Source: Schistocephalus solidus
Lineage: Eukaryota; Platyhelminthes; Cestoda; Diphyllobothriidea; Diphyllobothriidae
Reading direction: 5' to 3'
Assembly: GCA_017591395.1 (NCBI GenBank)
Contig: WEDG01002821.1
Coordinates: 24,131-88,130 of the forward strand
DNA length: 64,000 nt
The notes below the pieces were generated by a model. The model was not told the DNA's origin. It was given only the letters and a program-made list of their open reading frames with translations, and searched no databases. Position numbers and translations under genes: made by a program. Positions 45,509 through 57,180 of the stretch are shown piece by piece; within the stretch, counting starts at the first letter, position 1; the number at the start of each line of letters is the position of its first letter.

Positions 45509-45748
45509 CGTCATTTCTGTGTCTTCTCATTGAGCTTCCCCGCCACCCAGGCACTGCGGACCATGTATTCTTCTATTCTCTCCCAACACCTTATGGCTTC
45601 AGCATTCCCACCAGCCGTTCAGAAGATGGCTCATGCCATTACTGACGTCGCACTGGAGTTCCATGCTCGCATGTCCTCGACTTTTCTGCCGACGGCAGTC
45701 AAATTCCACTACATTTTCAACCTCCGCGATCTGACCAATATCTTCCAG
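45509..45748 (+). CDS. DNAH9/17-like: Dynein heavy chain, visible exon 8: end of AAA3
   Basis: The 80 codons read from 'RHFCVFSLSFPATQALRTMY' to 'HYIFNLRDLTNIFQ', flanked by 'ttttctag' and 'gtagag'. 'HFCVFxxSFP' and 'FNLRDLxNIFQG' are highly conserved in axonemal chains, and the latter completes across the splice with the G of the next exon. Confidence 0.94.
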
Positions 45749-45924
45749 GTAGAGCACTTCAGGCTTAAGGTTGCGTAGGTCATGGCCCTGACTTCCTTTT
45801 TCGGTCTTTCACAGCGAGAGAACTCTGTGAAGGCATTAAAATTAGCCAACAATGCCTCTCAACAGCCGTACAGTTCAGTTTATTGACTTTTAGGCGTAGT
45901 TTCTGCTCCAGATGCCTGCCAGTT

Positions 45925-46150
45925 GATTTTTACCTGAAGCACAAACATGCGCTCGAGTACGGCGCAGACAGTCCACACACTGGGTCTAGCAGATGGGTCG
46001 GGCGTGAGAGGGTGAGGTAGATGCTGCGCAAGTATACTATCACTGTAAACTAATTGGTTTGCAAGTTAACTTCCCTGCGCTCATTGTGCTGTAGGGCACA
46101 CAGTGGACCTCGTCCGCAACGACGGTTGAATGTGACTCATTCGATTCTGG
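45925..46150 (+). repeat. Dispersed repeat family R3, copy 1 (intron 8)
   Basis: Shares 'gtagatgctgcgcaagta', 'ctatcactgtaaact' and 'cagtggacctcgtccg' with copies at 46720-47000 (reverse), 56690-57180 and 63060-63510. Non-coding. Confidence 0.6.
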
Positions 46151-46719
46151 TCTGGTAATGGCGCCGGTTACGGAGGAATTCAGTGCTGGTCGTCATCCCA
46201 TAGCATCGTTTTCAAGTCCTCGTGTGATTAGAACCGGGAACCTTTGTTGTCATTGACTGAAGCACTGGATCCCTTAAATTGAACTTGTTCTTTTTGGAGA
46301 GGGGGCAGTTTTGTGGGGGGCATATGCATGCTGACCTCCATAACAGGCTGCGTTGTAAATGCGCTGAACTATACCGAAGTCATACCGAATCATTTTTACT
46401 GGGCCGCGTTGAATCCGCACGAGCCAAGTACTACCGTCATGCATGGCTGTAGTAATACATAGTGTTGGTCTTCCCCCCTCCCGAGTCACCAACTGCTTCC
46501 AACCACATCAACAGTTGGCTGACCGGCTTGAACAGTCGACCGGTGCATCGCAGAGGGAAGATATAATAAAGCCAACACTGAGGAATCCATCAACTTAAAT
46601 ATCACGCAATCGGATCTATCCCTACGCGCTAGGAGTCAACTGTGGCGATAACGCAGTACTTCTGAGAACTAAGAGTCTGGCTGTAATGACTCTATAAAGA
46701 ACACTCACTATTATGAGAT

Positions 46720-47000
46720 TTGAGTCGCCCTTACACAGACCTATTACATTTATTCGGAACCGGGTAGTGTGTGGCCCGCGTAGACAGGCGGTTTTACTTT
46801 GACAGCCACTGTGTTCGCGCTTGCCTCTGGCCTTCTTGACATTTTCTTACCATTAAACCAAGTTGGATGAAGGTGAGGAGAATGCAGTCGATACTGCGCA
46901 AGTCTGCCTCACTATAAACTAACCCATGCATGGGTACCGTGTCTGACAAAGTCTGGCCCCTGTTGCATGTACCAGGCTTTTGTAAAAATAGTTTGGATCT
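46720..47000 (+). repeat. Dispersed repeat family R3, copy 2, rearranged
   Basis: Contains 'ctggccttcttgacatttt' and 'gatactgcgcaagtctgcc', which match 'ctggtcttcttgactct' and the 'tgcgcaagt' block of other R3 copies. The order is similar but sequence divergence is high. Confidence 0.45.
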
Positions 47001-47039
47001 CATCTCCGTGAGAGTGCCACAGGAGGATGATTGAGAAGG

Positions 47040-47160
47040 TGCCATTGTCGAATCACCCTCAGTCCTGGGAGGACCGGTTTGTCTCCGCTAGTTAACAGCC
47101 GTTCAAACCACGACTCTGAGCGCGTAGCGAGAGATTCAAGTGGGCCATATTTGTTAAAAT
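47040..47160 (-). repeat. SINE-like repeat, copy 1
   Basis: Matches 58500-58620 through 'gggaggacc', 'gttcaaaccacg' (against 'ctcaagccacgg') and 'gagattcaagtg'. On minus the 'cgtggtttgaacggctgtta' region resembles a tRNA box A of Ser/Leu type. Evidence is weak beyond homology of the two copies. Confidence 0.4.
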
Positions 47161-48187
47161 GAATACTCCTGTGCCAATCTCTCTCTCTCCCCTCCGCGAG
47201 GCATAAATCGACGCTCCGAGCTTCTCTACGAGCAGATGGTCTCATTGAGCACAGTGGATGAGAGTACGGCATGCACCAAACCTGTTGAAACATGCTTTTA
47301 ATTTTTTAAAAAAACTGACTTCAGTTTGGGTTCAACGTTGACTTTCATAGCATTTAAATCCAATTAGCTTCATATATAACTGCGGGCAGGCCTTTATATG
47401 AAACGCTTTGCAGTTGTACTAGGTAGATCGTACTCCCTAGATTCATATCTTTTTTGTACATGGATTTCCGACTTCTGAATAAAGTAATTATAATTTCCTA
47501 TAACAGATACAGGAAAGACCGCTTTCACGCTCATTTACTAGGTGACTACGTTTTCATGTAACATTCCAGTTTAAGTAAGTATTTGTTTGTTTTTCTAAAA
47601 CTCTTTACTTAAGGCTATTTACCAGACGTCCAGAGATTTTTGCGCACGAAGTATGCGAGGTGGTCCATACCTACCGAAACGACTTAGGAGAATCTTGTGA
47701 AAATGTAGATATCTGGGTAGTTGTTTCGGGAGAAATACGTAGAATGTGGCAAGTGAACCAGCAAAAAAAATCGGGTTCAAACAAACGTTTAAAAATATGC
47801 ACTAAATGAACGAACTATCTTAAAACCAAGCTGAGCCCTGCCGCTAAAAGCGAACTTCGAGAACTTGTCATTTCTCCCGAACTAAATGTAAGAAGCGCTT
47901 TGTTTGCGCATGTTTTCGAGGACGCTCAATTAAATTTCTAGAAAAAAAGAACTCATACTACACAATTAAGTATTCTTTTCATGAACGGTATTCACTTAGA
48001 TAGTTTGAAAGATACTCGAACGAAAGTCAAAAGGCATTCGGGAATTTTTATTCTAATCGACATTACGGCCGCATTGGAGTTACTTTTCCTTCGTTGATGA
48101 ACACTCACCGATCGCTAACGGAATTCATTCGTTCTACTCTGCCTTGAGGCTCACTCTCGAGCCCCACCAGAAGCTACACAGCGGCTT

Positions 48188-48192
48188 GTAGC

Positions 48193-48274
<82 letters not shown>

Positions 48275-48398
48275 TTATTGAGTAGTAGTAGTAGTCGTAG
48301 TATTAGTAGTAGCATTAGTAGTAGTACAGTAGTAGTAGTAGTAGCAGCAGTAGTAGTAGTAGAAGTAGTAGCAGTAGTAGCAGTAGCAGTAGCAGTGC

Positions 48399-48490
<92 letters not shown>

Positions 48491-48507
48491 TAGTAGTAGT
48501 AGTAGTT
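48188..48507. repeat. (TAG)n microsatellite, about 320 bp
   Basis: A long array of AGT/TAG triplets with scattered variants (TAT, CAG, CGT) lies in intron 8. The reverse-strand frame of poly-Thr and poly-Leu is an artefact of this repeat. Confidence 0.97.
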
Positions 48508-48681
48508 ACTTTTTCGTCCACTAAGCGCCTTTCAGGTTAACTAAACGGCTCGACGTTAAGTGGATTTATCAACTAAACTAAGCAACACAGCATAGTCTTC
48601 CGTTCGACTGGCTGGTGAACAATCACACATGAGAAATAGGAGGCCTCTGATGGCGTTTTTAATAATTTTGCCTCCTTTTTG

Positions 48682-48965
48682 GGTAAGTATAACTTGTATG
48701 CCCCCTAAACAGGAAAAATAGCGTAAGGTTTGAGGTTCGGATTAGAGTTAAGGTAAGGGTCGGTTTTGACTGTAGGGTAAGGGTTAGAGGATACGTAGGG
48801 TTAAGATTAGTGATACGGTTTAGGTTTATATTATGGTTAGTGTTAGGTTTGACACAGGGGAATATTTGCCCTTCCTGGATTTAGGCGCAGGGTTACGCTT
48901 GTTACTTGGACAGGGTCTTCTCATTCCCATATCCTGCTTAGGGGGCCATATTGGTAATCCTTACT
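48682..48965 (+). repeat. MITE-like element with telomere-like core, copy 2
   Basis: The left end 'gtatgccccctaaacagg' pairs with the right end 'cctgcttagggggccatat' as an inverted repeat, with outer ggtaag/ccttac remnants. Between them 48720-48860 is rich in GGTTAG/GGGTAAG variants. It ends about 70 bp before the acceptor of the last dynein exon. Confidence 0.7.
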
Positions 48966-49037
48966 CGTTTTAGGTTGTGCCTTTCGCTCCCAGGTGAATA
49001 ACTTTCTGTCTGGTGCACATTTTCCCATATATTTCAG

Positions 49038-52000
49038 GGCTTACTGTTCACCCATCCTGCCTGTCTGAAGACACCGACAGATATCGTGCGCTTATGGATC
49101 CACGAGGCTCAACGCGTCTACTCGGACAAGATGACCGAGAAGGCAGACAATGAAAATTTCCAAAAGTTGATGCAAGAGGTCGTCAAGAAGAACTTTTTCG
49201 ACATGGAGGACGCAGTCCTCTTCCGGCAACCCCTGCTCTACTGTCATTTTGCACAGGGGATCGGCGAACCACTCTACATGCCTGTTACTGACACCGTTGG
49301 TATCACTAAGATCCTCACAGATGCCCTGGAGAACTATAATGAGCTGAACGCTGCCATGAATCTGGTCCTTTTTGAGGATGCCATCGCGCATATTCTGCGT
49401 ATAAATCGCATTCTCGAAGCACCACGAGGCAACGCCCTTCTCATTGGTATTGGTGGTTCTGGAAAGCAGTCGCTTTCTCGACTGGCCGCCTTCATCAGCT
49501 CATTGGAGGTCTTCCAAATTACTCTCCGTAAGGGCTATGGTATCGCAGATCTGAAGGCTGACCTTGCTCTGCTCTACCAGAAAGCAGGTCTGAAAAACGT
49601 CAGCGTGGTATTCCTCATCACTGATGCACAAATCGCTGACGAAAAGTTCCTAGTCCTCGTGAACGATCTCCTGGCTTCGGGTGAGGTTCAAGACCTCTTC
49701 CCTGACGATGAGGTTGAAAACATTATCAATGCTATGCGTGGTGACGTGAAGGCATCAGGCCTGATGGACACCCGAGAGAACTGTTGGTCCTTTTTCATAG
49801 ACAAGGTGCGACGAATGCTCAAAGTCATCCTCTGTTTCTCACCGGTTGGTTCCACGCTGCGTGTTCGTTCCAGGCGCTTTCCTGCCCTGGTTAACTGCAC
49901 CAACATTGATTGGTTCCACGAGTGGCCTGTGGAGGCACTGCTCTCCGTTTCCTACCGTTTCATTTCCAGTGTGGAATTACTGAATCCTGCACTCTACGAG
50001 TCCGTCTCCAAGTTCATGTCCTTTGTGCACCGTTCCGTGAACGAGGTGAGTCAACGGTACTTACTCAGTGAACGTCGTTACAACTACACCACGCCGAAGT
50101 CCTTCCTGGAACAGATCAAGCTCTATGAGAGTATGTTGCGCAAACAGCATGGCAGCCTAGAGGGCAAAATGCAGCGACTGGAGAACGGTTTACAGAAGCT
50201 GGAGAGCACATCCCAGCAGGTGGATGACTTGAAGGCAAAATTGGCTGCTCAGGAGGTAGACCTGGCAGAAAAGAATGAGGACGCAAACAAATTGCTGGCC
50301 ATCGTGGGTGCTGAAACGGAAAAGGTGAGTGGGGAGAAGGCTAACGCGAATGCCGAGGAGGAGAAGGTGGCACAGATAAAGATTGAGGTGTCACGAAAGC
50401 AACGCGAATGTGAACAAGACCTGGCAAAGGCTGAGCCTGCCCTGCTAGCCGCCCAAGAGGCTCTCAACACCCTGAACAAGAACAATTTGACGGAAATGAA
50501 GTCCTTTGGTTCCCCACCGCTCGCCGTGGTCCGTGTTGTGTCTGCTGTCATTTGTCTCCTTGCGCCGGATGGTAAGGTGCCCAAAGATCGCAGTTGGAAG
50601 GCGGCAAAGGCAGGCATAATGAGTAAGATTGACCAATTTCTGGATAACCTCATTAATTATAATAAGGAGAATATTCACGAGAACTGTCTCAAGGCAGTCT
50701 CTGAGTACCTCAAGGATCCAGAATTCGATCCTGACCTTGTTCGTAATAAGTCCCTCGCGGCTGCGGGTCTCTGCTCCTGGGCCATCAACATTGTCCGCTT
50801 CTATGAAGTCTACCTGGTGGTGAAGCCTAAGCGCGATGCTCTGGATCAGGCGAATGAGGAGTTGCGTCTGGCTACGGAGAAATTGGATGCTGTTAGGAAG
50901 AAGATTGCCGATTTGGAGGCGAAGTTGCAGAAATTAACCGATGAATTTCAGGCAGCTGCGGAGAAGAAGAGAAAGTGTCAGGAGGAGGCGGATACGACCT
51001 TCAAAACAATAGAACTGGCCAACCGGTTGGTGGGGGGTCTGGTCTCCGAGAATGTTCGCTGGTCTGCGCAGGTTGAGCAGTTTAAACGACAGGCAAAAGA
51101 TCTCCCCGGAAATGTGCTAGTCACGGTGGCCTTCCTGTCCTACCTGGGTTACTTTACGAAAAAGTACCGGAATGATCTCATGTACACCCACTGGATGCCC
51201 TACCTGACCTCACTGGAACCAACAATACCAATTAGTTCAGACCTTGATCCCTTGAGCCTGTTAGTTGATGATGCTGTGGTGGCGTCTTGGAATAATGAAG
51301 GCCTCCCAAACGACCGAATGTCGATTGAGAATGCTGCTATCCTAACTTCAGCCGAACGATGGCCTTTGATAGTGGACCCGCAGTTACAGAGTCTGAAATG
51401 GATCAAGACCAGGTACGGTGACAACCTTACAACGGTGCGTTTAGGTCAGAAAGGCTACCTGGACGTTATCGAGAGGACGATATCCGTAGGTGGCATGCTT
51501 CTTTTTGAAAACATTGGTGAATTCATCGATCCTGTCCTTGATCCCCTTCTTGGTCGCAATACCATCAAAAAGGGTAAGGCCATCCGACTAGGTGACAAAG
51601 AGGTCGACTACGATCCCAAATTTAGACTCATTTTGCATACTAAACTGGCCAATCCTCACTATAAACCAGAAATGCAAGCTCAGACAACACTCATAAATTT
51701 CACAGTCACCATTGACGGTTTAGAAGACCAGCTTCTGGCGAATGTCGTCAGTAAAGAGCGGCCTGATCTGGAGAAACTGAAAGCAGACCTCACTCACCAG
51801 CAGAATGAATTCAAGATTACCCTGAAGGCCCTGGAGGACTCACTGTTGGCCAGGCTATCGGCGGCGGAGGGCAATTTCCTCGGTGATTATGCTCTGGTCG
51901 AAAACCTTGAATCCAACAAGCGTACTGCAATTGAAATTGAGGAGAGGGTCGGTAAGGCGAAGACAACAGAGGGTGAAATAAACGAGGCTCGTGAGCTTTA

Positions 52001-54443
52001 CCGTCCGGCGTCAGAACGCGCTGCTTTGCTCTACTTCATCTTGAATGATCTAAACAAAATCAATCCAATCTACCAGTTCTCTTTGAAGGCATTCAGCATT
52101 GTATTCGACACTGCGATGGACCGAGCTACCCCTGCCGAGGATGTCAAGGAGCGTGTAGTCCATATAATAGACTCCATCACTTACTCTGTTTATATCTATG
52201 TCTCGAGGGGACTCTTCGAAAAGGACAAACTCCTCTTCACCTCTCAGATGACCTTCCAGATACTCCAGGCAAAGAAGGCCATTTATCCCAGCGAGCTAAA
52301 TTTCCTGCTTCGTTTCCCAGTGATACCGGATGTCACCAGTCCGGTAGACTTCATCACCAACCTTGGGTGGGGTGCCATCAAAGCACTGTCTGCGCTAGAT
52401 GAGTTCAAGAATCTGGACAGTGATATTGTCGGTTCAGCGAAGCGCTGGAAGAAACTTGTGGAAAGTGAAACACCTGAAAAGGAGCGTCTTCCTCAGGAAT
52501 GGAAGAACAAGTCCGATCTCCAGGCACTGTGCATAATGCGTGCCATCCGTCCAGATCGTATGATCTACGCACTTTCAGACTTCGTCCGGAAGAATTTAGG
52601 CAGCGTTTTTGTGGAGGGCAGCAGTCTGCCCTTCTCGCACTCTTTCGAGGAGTCGGGACCTGCCATCCCCATCTTCTTCATCCTCTCACCTGGCGTGGAT
52701 CCTTTAAAGGATGTGGAGACGTTAGGTAGACAGTTGGGTTTTACGATCGATAACAAGAAATTCCACAACATCTCCTTGGGACAAGGGCAAGAGGCGGTAG
52801 CTCAAGCAGCTATGGAGCTAGCGGCAAGAGAGGGGCATTGGGTTGTGCTGCAGAATATCCACCTAGTTGCCAAATGGTTACCAACACTGGAAAAGCGTCT
52901 GGAAGAATATGGTACTACAGGGCATCCCGACTACCGCGTCTTCATCAGCGCCGAGCCAGCCTCTTCACCCGAGTATCACATCATCCCCCAGGGTATTCTG
53001 GACAACGCGATAAAGATCACCAACGAACCTCCCACTGGTATGCAGGCTAACCTGCACAAGGCCCTTAAGAACTTTTCACAGGCTACCCTTGAAATGTGTT
53101 CAAAGGAGAACGAATTTAAAACCATTCTGTTTGCCCTCTGCTACTTCCACGCGGCGATTTGTGAAAGACGAAAGTTCGGTCCCCAGGGCTGGAACAGGTC
53201 GTATCCCTTCAACAATGGTGATCTGAATATCAGTGCAAATGTCCTCTACAACTACCTTGAAGTGAACAATATTGTGCCCTGGGAGGATCTGCGCTACCTC
53301 TTCGGTGAGATAATGTACGGTGGGCACATCACCGACGACTGGGATCGTCGTCTGTGCAAGACTTACTTGGAGGAATACTTGGCACCCGAGATGCTCGATG
53401 GTGATCACTTCCTGGCACCCGGCTTCAAGACTCCCACCAACACGGATATGAAGGGCTACCATATGTACATCGATGAGAGCCTGCCAGCGGAGTCTCCTTA
53501 CCTCTATGGGTTGCATCCGAACGCGGAGATTGAGTTTCTCACAACGACCTCGGAGAAACTCTTTCGCACCCTCCTCGAGCTAATGCCAAAGGGTGCGGAA
53601 CAGGGTGAGGGTGCCGCAGCCAGTCGCGACGAGAAGATTCAGTCGATTCTTGAGGAAATTTGGGAGAAGCTGCCGGAACCCTTCAACACCGCTACCCTTC
53701 AGGAGCGTGTGCCACCCGAGGAAAGGACGCCCTACGTCATCGTGGCCTTCCAGGAGTGTGAACGCATGAATATCCTCTTGAGGGAGATCTCACGTTCCCT
53801 GAAGGAACTGGGTCTGGGCCTTAAGGGTGAACTGACAATCACGGCGGAGATGGAGACCATATCCAATTCCCTCTACCTGGACATAGTGCCACCGAGCTGG
53901 GGTGTTCGTGCTTATCCCAGCCTTCTGCCACTAGGATTGTGGTATGCAGACCTGTTGGCGCGCATCAAGGAACTCGATGTATGGACAAGTGACTTCCAGC
54001 TGCCAGCTGCGGTCTGGCTGGGTGGTCTATTCAACCCACAGTCCTTTTTGACGGCCATCATGCAGCAGATGGCCAGGAAAAATGAATGGCCATTGGATCG
54101 CATGGTCCTTCAGGTGGATGTTACGAAGAAGTTGAGGGAGGAACTGGTGAGTCCACCGAGGGATGGTGCCTACGTGTACAACCTCTTCCTTGAGGGTGCG
54201 CGATGGGATATCCAAACAGGTCTGTTGGCGGAAGCTAATATGAAGGAGCTGGCGCCGGCCATGCCTGTTGTCTTCATCAAGGCCATTCCAGTGGATCGAC
54301 ATGACCTTAAAAATGTGTACGAATGCCCGGTCTACAAAACCAAGATGCGAGGCCCCACGTTTGTGTGGGTTTTCAATTTGAAAACAAAGGAGAGGGCTGC
54401 CAAGTGGGTTCTGCGCGGTGTTGCAATCCTTTTGCAGGTCTAA
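49038..54443 (+). CDS. DNAH9/17-like: Dynein heavy chain, last exon: AAA4, stalk, AAA5, AAA6, C-terminus
   Basis: This single 1,801-codon exon starts '[20 protein letters not shown]' after 'tatttcag' and ends '[11 protein letters not shown]' with TAA. AAA4 Walker A 'GIGGSGKQS' is at exon residues 137-145 (49446). The stalk begins near residue 358 with coiled coil 1. The microtubule-binding domain is about 490-585 ('[19 protein letters not shown]', '[19 protein letters not shown]'), and coiled coil 2 is about 600-660. AAA5 is near 743 ('[15 protein letters not shown]'), AAA6 near 1211 ('[12 protein letters not shown]'), and the C-terminal domain follows to the end ('[11 protein letters not shown]'). 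The frame is unbroken. So long an intronless 3' end may reflect an ancient retro-copied cDNA replacement of 3' introns or plain intron loss. Confidence 0.96.
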   Translation, partial: GLLFTHPACLKTPTDIVRLWIHEAQRVYSDKMTEKADNENFQKLMQEVVKKNFFDMEDAVLFRQPLLYCHFAQGIGEPLYMPVTDTVGITKILTDALENYNELNAAMNLVLFEDAIAHILRINRILEAPRGNALLIGIGGSGKQSLSRLAAFISSLEVFQITLRKGYGIADLKADLALLYQKAGLKNVSVVFLITDAQIADEKFLVLVNDLLASGEVQDLFPDDEVENIINAMRGDVKASGLMDTRENCWSFFIDKVRRMLKVILCFSPVGSTLRVRSRRFPALVNCTNIDWFHEWPVEALLSVSYRFISSVELLNPALYESVSKFMSFVHRSVNEVSQRYLLSERRYNYTTPKSFLEQIKLYESMLRKQHGSLEGKMQRLENGLQKLESTSQQVDDLKAKLAAQEVDLAEKNEDANKLLAIVGAETEKVSGEKANANAEEEKVAQIKIEVSRKQRECEQDLAKAEPALLAAQEALNTLNKNNLTEMKSFGSPPLAVVRVVSAVICLLAPDGKVPKDRSWKAAKAGIMSKIDQFLDNLINYNKENIHENCLKAVSEYLKDPEFDPDLVRNKSLAAAGLCSWAINIVRFYEVYLVVKPKRDALDQANEELRLATEKLDAVRKKIADLEAKLQKLTDEFQAAAEKKRKCQEEADTTFKTIELANRLVGGLVSENVRWSAQVEQFKRQAKDLPGNVLVTVAFLSYLGYFTKKYRNDLMYTHWMPYLTSLEPTIPISSDLDPLSLLVDDAVVASWNNEGLPNDRMSIENAAILTSAERWPLIVDPQLQSLKWIKTRYGDNLTTVRLGQKGYLDVIERTISVGGMLLFENIGEFIDPVLDPLLGRNTIKKGKAIRLGDKEVDYDPKFRLILHTKLANPHYKPEMQAQTTLINFTVTIDGLEDQLLANVVSKERPDLEKLKADLTHQQNEFKITLKALEDSLLARLSAAEGNFLGDYALVENLESNKRTAIEIEERVGKAKTTEGEINEARELYRPASERAALLYFILNDLNKINPIYQFSLKAFSIVFDTAMDRATPAEDVKERVVHIIDSITYSVYIYVSRGLFEKDKLLFTSQMTFQILQAKKAIYPSELNFLLRFPVIPDVTSPVDFITNLGWGAIKALSALDEFKNLDSDIVGSAKRWKKLVESETPEKERLPQEWKNKSDLQALCIMRAIRPDRMIYALSDFVRKNLGSVFVEGSSLPFSHSFEESGPAIPIFFILSPGVDPLKDVETLGRQLGFTIDNKKFHNISLGQGQEAVAQAAMELAAREGHWVVLQNIHLVAKWLPTLEKRLEEYGTTGHPDYRVFISAEPASSPEYHIIPQGILDNAIKITNEPPTGMQANLHKALKNFSQATLEMCSKENEFKTILFALCYFHAAICERRKFGPQGWNRSYPFNNGDLNISANVLYNYLEVNNIVPWEDLRYLFGEIMYGGHITDDWDRRLCKTYLEEYLAPEMLDGDHFLAPGFKTPTNTDMKGYHMYIDESLPAESPYLYGLHPNAEIEFLTTTSEKLFRTLLELMPKGAEQGEGAAASRDEKIQSILEEIWEKLPEPFNTATLQERVPPEERTPYVIVAFQECERMNILLREISRSLKELGLGLKGELTITAEMETISNSLYLDIVPPSWGVRAYPSLLPLGLWYADLLARIKELDVWTSDFQLPAAVWLGGLFNPQSFLTAIMQQMARKNEWPLDRMVLQVDVTKKLREELVSPPRDGAYVYNLFLEGARWDIQTGLLAEANMKELAPAMPVVFIKAIPVDRHDLKNVYECPVYKTKMRGPTFVWVFNLKTKERAAKWVLRGVAILLQV

Positions 54444-54580
54444 CCCAGGATTATTCGTGTTTGTGGGAATCACCCTGTGCTTCTTTTTTCGACTTTTTTC
54501 CACTTATAACAGTTGTTCGAATTTCGCCTTGTTCTTTTTTTTATGCACAAACTATTTCAACACTGCATTGGTACTTCAAG

Positions 54581-54614
54581 AGGAGGAGGAGGAGGAGGAG
54601 GAGGAGGAGGAGGA
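54581..54614. repeat. (GAG)n microsatellite 3' of the dynein stop
   Basis: About eleven GAG triplets lie some 140 bp after the dynein stop codon. No AATAAA is seen between the stop and this repeat, so the polyadenylation site is not identified. Confidence 0.95.
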
Positions 54615-55690
54615 TGCGATAAATGCGGTAGCTTTGTTCTGCGTCTGGATTTCGCACAGCACACATTTCTGCCGCCCAGGCAACACCATAAGGGGGGGGG
54701 GAGGATGGAGGTGCCGTTGCTGATTGCGTCAGTTTGCGTCAGCGTGTAGACGTGACTGCTTCGCCGTCGTTGTCTGAATGTGGGAGGGGGCCTAAGACAG
54801 CTGCCGGGTTGACGGTCCAAGCGGATGGGCACATCGTGCGGTCCCCCAGCAAAGTTACTCGCCCGCAAAAACGTGCTCATAAGGTCGGTGAGGGGGGAGG
54901 GGGGCTTGGAGATGCTGGATTGGCCTGGCCATTACACGTCTAGCGTGGTCATCACCTCGGCCCAACCTCCATTGCGCCCAAATCGAATTCTTGACAAGCC
55001 GGATCAGTGTGCGTCACCAACGGTAAATCGGGAACTGACTTTCACATCGCTAGCTGGTGGCCCTGTGGGCTTACCTGTACTTGCAGATCAACCCCCCCCC
55101 TCCACTGCCATAGCAACACACTGGAGGCGCTAAACAAAAAACGACATCTGCTGTTTGTCAGTTCGCTCTCCATTGCAGTACTCGGCTGCGAAATGTCTTG
55201 TAGAGGTTGTGGGCGATTAAAACTTCCAGTAGTACCGACAGCCTAGTAACAGCACCCGAGAGCCTTTTGTAAGTGGAGGCTTCGATATGATGTGTTTTAG
55301 TTGGCTTCCTTCCCTCTGAATTCTTACGACCGCTGTGTGACGCGCTGCAATGGGTGTCCCATCGTCAGTTTGACGTGCGTAGATGTTCGCAAGTGATGGT
55401 GGTTAATGCATAGGATATGCAAGTGTTCGTCTGTTACCAGCTGACCACTGGGGTGACGACCGACGAGTACAGCTAAAAAGGGGACTGATTTGTCCACTTT
55501 TTCTTCCAGGATGAAACGTATGTCGGGGACAAGAGGACATAACTGACCCGTTGATTGTAAAGGCATTGTCGATAATAACAGGTATCAAACTGGGGCTGAT
55601 TGGTTTTCGAACTTGCGTTTTGCAGCTCTGGTGGAAAGACTCCGTCATCAGTGGCCCCAAGTGTGAAACTGTTACCAAGCCGCTTTGCAT
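54615..55690. other. Intergenic sequence without supported genes
   Basis: G-rich and low-complexity stretches (a run of ten G at 54692) and short frames only. No domain, RNA gene or clear repeat was recognised. Confidence 0.4.
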
Positions 55691-56140
55691 GCTTGAGTTC
55701 CAGGAAGTAGTCGCGAGGACGGACACACGAGCACTGGAACAAGAGTTTTATTAGTTTGAAGTTTCTGATTCTCACTCGAATCCATCATCAGAGATGGCAT
55801 CAGCTAAGAGTATTGGGCTGCCCATGTTTTGCCTATAACTAGTGGCAGCTTCCGAGTTAATCGCAGATAGTTACAGGCGGTGTGACCGTTGTCTGACCGG
55901 CCAGCTGTTGCAGTTGTCTTGCCGTTGCCGTGCACGTGGTTTCCTTCGGTACGAGTATGGCCGGATTTCGTCATCCATGTGAGCTCTTGGGCAATTTGGC
56001 TCGCCGACATTGGCACCAGGAACAGTGGACATCCGCAAGTTCTCTGCGTCGCTAACCACGTTGTCCAGATAAAATTTCGTCATCAATATGGAGCAGGCAG
56101 GCCGTTGCACCTACTGACTGACTGAGGGTCGAAAAACCAT
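55690..56140 (+). repeat. Dispersed repeat pair, copy 1
   Basis: Begins near 'gttccaggaagtagtcgcga', then 'actggaacaagagttttatt', 'cgaatccatcatcagagatg', 'cttgggcaatttggct' and 'caccaggaacagtggacatc'. All these blocks recur in order at 56235-56690. The first part shares the arm core of the foldback element at 38860. Confidence 0.75.
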
Positions 56141-56234
56141 GATTCGAGCAGTTCACGGCTCACGCGATTGTCGCCTTTAGCAAGAATTTCAGTTGCATCA
56201 AACTTGAATGTGTGGCTGGGTACCTTAGAATGAG

Positions 56235-56690
56235 CAAAGAGGCGATTTCCAGGAAGAAGTCGCGAAGAAGGAGACACGATCACTGGAACGAGAGCTTTAT
56301 TAGCCTGACGTTTCGTATTCTCTCTCGAATCATCATCAGAGACAGTGTCAGATAACCGTATTGGATTGCCGAGGTTTTGCAGGATTTACAGGATGTAGTT
56401 TCTAAGCCACTACATGCCTATCACAATTGGCAGCTCCCAATGCATCGCCGATAGTTGCCCGTGCTGGAATAATTGTCTAGCGGGCCAGATGCTATAGTAT
56501 ACAGTTGCTATGCAGCTGCGCACCTCTCAAAAGTATCGGCTCCCACGCAGATCACACGAGGTTGCGTACAGTTCGATGATGGCCCACAGTTGATGTGCTG
56601 ACAACCGGGTTTCGTCATCCGTGTGCGCTCTTGGGCAATTTAGTTAGCTAACATGAGCACCAGGAAAAGTAGTCATCCGCACGTGCTACA
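56235..56690 (+). repeat. Dispersed repeat pair, copy 2
   Basis: Direct, diverged duplicate of 55690-56140, offset by about 545 bp, with matching blocks 'tccaggaagaagtcgcgaag', 'actggaacgagagctttatt', 'cgaatcatcatcagagacag' and 'cttgggcaatttagtt'. Confidence 0.75.
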
Positions 56691-57180
56691 CTCTTCTATG
56701 GAGCATACAGTGGACATCGTCAGACTACGACGGTCGAACAATCGCGTGTGTGTGTGTGTATGTGTGTGTGTGCACCCCCCCCCCTTGTGCCCCCTAAACG
56801 GGCCACGTGGTAGATGCGTTGGACCAACACGGGGTCACATCAGGGCACGGCATGCGTTATTCGGGTTGCGCTCCGCTAACAAATGCCGAACATGGGACGT
56901 GTGGTGGCACGCCTAGGGGCGGCTTGGACTTAGGGGACCCAGCCGCGCCAGCCACCTGCGTCATCTCCCGCCTCTGGTCTTCTTGACTCTGTCTTGACAC
57001 CGGGCTCAGGTGGGGGAGGAGGAGAGATTGTGGTAGCTGAAGCGCAAGGCTACTTTCACTTAAAACTAAATCACGCGCAAGTCACCGTCCCTGCTCCACC
57101 CTTCAATGGAGCATACGGTGGACATCGTCGGACTACGACGGTGGAATTGTCGTTTGCTTACTGGCCAGGGCGATAAGTGG
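56690..57180 (+). repeat. Dispersed repeat family R3, copy 3, with duplicated ends
   Basis: 'tggagcatacagtggacatc' at about 56699 and 'tggagcatacggtggacatc' at about 57106 flank a unit also found at 63110-63480 ('gatgcgttggaccaacacgg', 'cttcttgactctgtcttgac', 'cacgcgcaagtcaccgtccc'). A (GT)n tract (56745-56772) and a run of C lie inside. Confidence 0.7.

Larger units (their letters stand above)
29508..54443 (+). other. DNAH9/17-like: Axonemal dynein heavy chain gene, outer-arm beta class (nine exons visible, 5' part absent)
   Basis: The product is the ATP-driven motor subunit of ciliary outer dynein arms, which walks along the B tubule of the axoneme. Nine exons join in phase 0 at every GT-AG boundary into about 3,520 residues, covering the end of the tail, linker, six AAA modules, stalk and C-terminal domain. 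Strings such as '[19 protein letters not shown]', '[13 protein letters not shown]' and '[13 protein letters not shown]' match the vertebrate DNAH9/11/17 beta-type class better than other axonemal classes. Full-length members have about 4,450 residues, so some 900-950 tail residues are not here. Introns are 480, 105, 1720, 257, 1715, 4622, 2186 and 3289 bp. A one-base deletion near 35780 breaks the frame. Confidence 0.93.

Noticed and set aside
48315..48521. 68-codon minus-strand frame of poly-Thr and poly-Leu
   Set aside because: It is only the translation of the (TAG)n microsatellite.
54323..55133. Glycine-, arginine- and glutamate-rich frames after the dynein stop
   Set aside because: Produced by the (GAG)n repeat and G-runs; no domain or conserved context.
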